A DNA stretch of 14,160 nucleotides. Origin: DATKUA01 sp965602675. GTDB taxonomy: Bacteria; Acidobacteriota; DATKUA01. The stretch covers positions 1 through 14,160 of the forward strand of contig CBFCZO010000089.1 in the NCBI GenBank assembly GCA_965602675.1, read 5' to 3'. Under the pieces are notes generated by a model. That model made no database searches, was not told the DNA's origin, and saw nothing but the letters and a program-made list of their open reading frames with translations. Positions within the stretch are counted from its first letter, which is position 1; each line of letters begins with the position of its first letter. Positions 14,093 through 14,160 of this stretch are shown piece after piece. The translations under genes were made by a program, and so were the position numbers.

Positions 14093-14103
14093 TTGCATCA
14101 CCC
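14093..14103 (+). repeat. 11-bp direct repeat, right copy
   Basis: TTGCATCACCC, identical to 13258-13268. The return to GC-rich DNA occurs just after this copy. Confidence 0.5.
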
Positions 14104-14143
14104 GTCTGAGTGTTCTACAGTTTCAACAGCCAGGGGGAAACCG

Positions 14144-14160
14144 TTGCGCAAGGCAATCCT
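14144..14160 (+). CDS. Possible first codons of a plus-strand gene
   Basis: AGGGGG lies about 6 nt before a TTG that opens MRKAI and runs off the edge, as a signal peptide might begin. TTGCAT (14093-14098) and TACAGT (14116-14121) 17 bp apart could be its promoter. Only five codons are visible, so this is tentative. Confidence 0.25.

Overview
The window is chromosomal DNA from a Gram-negative, GC-rich bacterium. Signs of this are lipoproteins, an outer-membrane barrel protein, exported TlpA-type thioredoxins, Shine-Dalgarno sites and sigma70-like promoters. The gene families (outer-membrane barrel with TlpA redoxins, a D-aminoacylase-like lipoprotein, a small bacterial RRM protein) would suit an uncultured Acidobacteriota or related phylum, but taxonomy cannot be fixed from sequence alone. 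No rRNA, tRNA, CRISPR array or insertion sequence was seen.

Layout. 1-4305 is a sugar (probably alpha-glucan) locus. A partial exported glycosidase-like gene runs left off the edge. Divergent from it are a lipoprotein solute-binding protein and an ABC permease that carries a large extra N-terminal extracytoplasmic region; no second permease or ATPase follows. At 4370-5391 are two small minus-strand housekeeping genes, a SlyD-like FKBP prolyl isomerase and an RRM RNA-binding protein. 5535-8513 is a tightly overlapped minus-strand operon of two TlpA-like thioredoxins followed by an outer-membrane barrel protein of the DUF6029 type.

8870-11408 holds two tandem plus-strand paralogues, each with its own promoter, encoding secreted seven-repeat, beta-propeller-like proteins. 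11481-13163 is a minus-strand D-aminoacylase-family lipoprotein. 13320-13961 is an AT-rich minus-strand gene of unknown function, flanked by an 11-bp direct repeat, and the window ends in what may be the first codons of another plus-strand gene.

The most remarkable feature is in the tandem pair. Each paralogue is stopped by a TGA at the same place, but the same frame continues for 30 or 29 more codons to a second TGA. The two continuations are homologous to each other (both end FNII[E/Q]P) and supply a seventh copy of the repeat motif. At 10-13 nt after each internal TGA is a perfect 7-bp hairpin with loop CGTG[T/A], and two of its base pairs covary between the copies. A good terminator in the first copy lies just after the second TGA. 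This looks like programmed UGA recoding, either selenocysteine insertion by a SECIS-like element or structured stop-codon readthrough. TGA is an ordinary stop in several other genes here, so a global code change is not the explanation.
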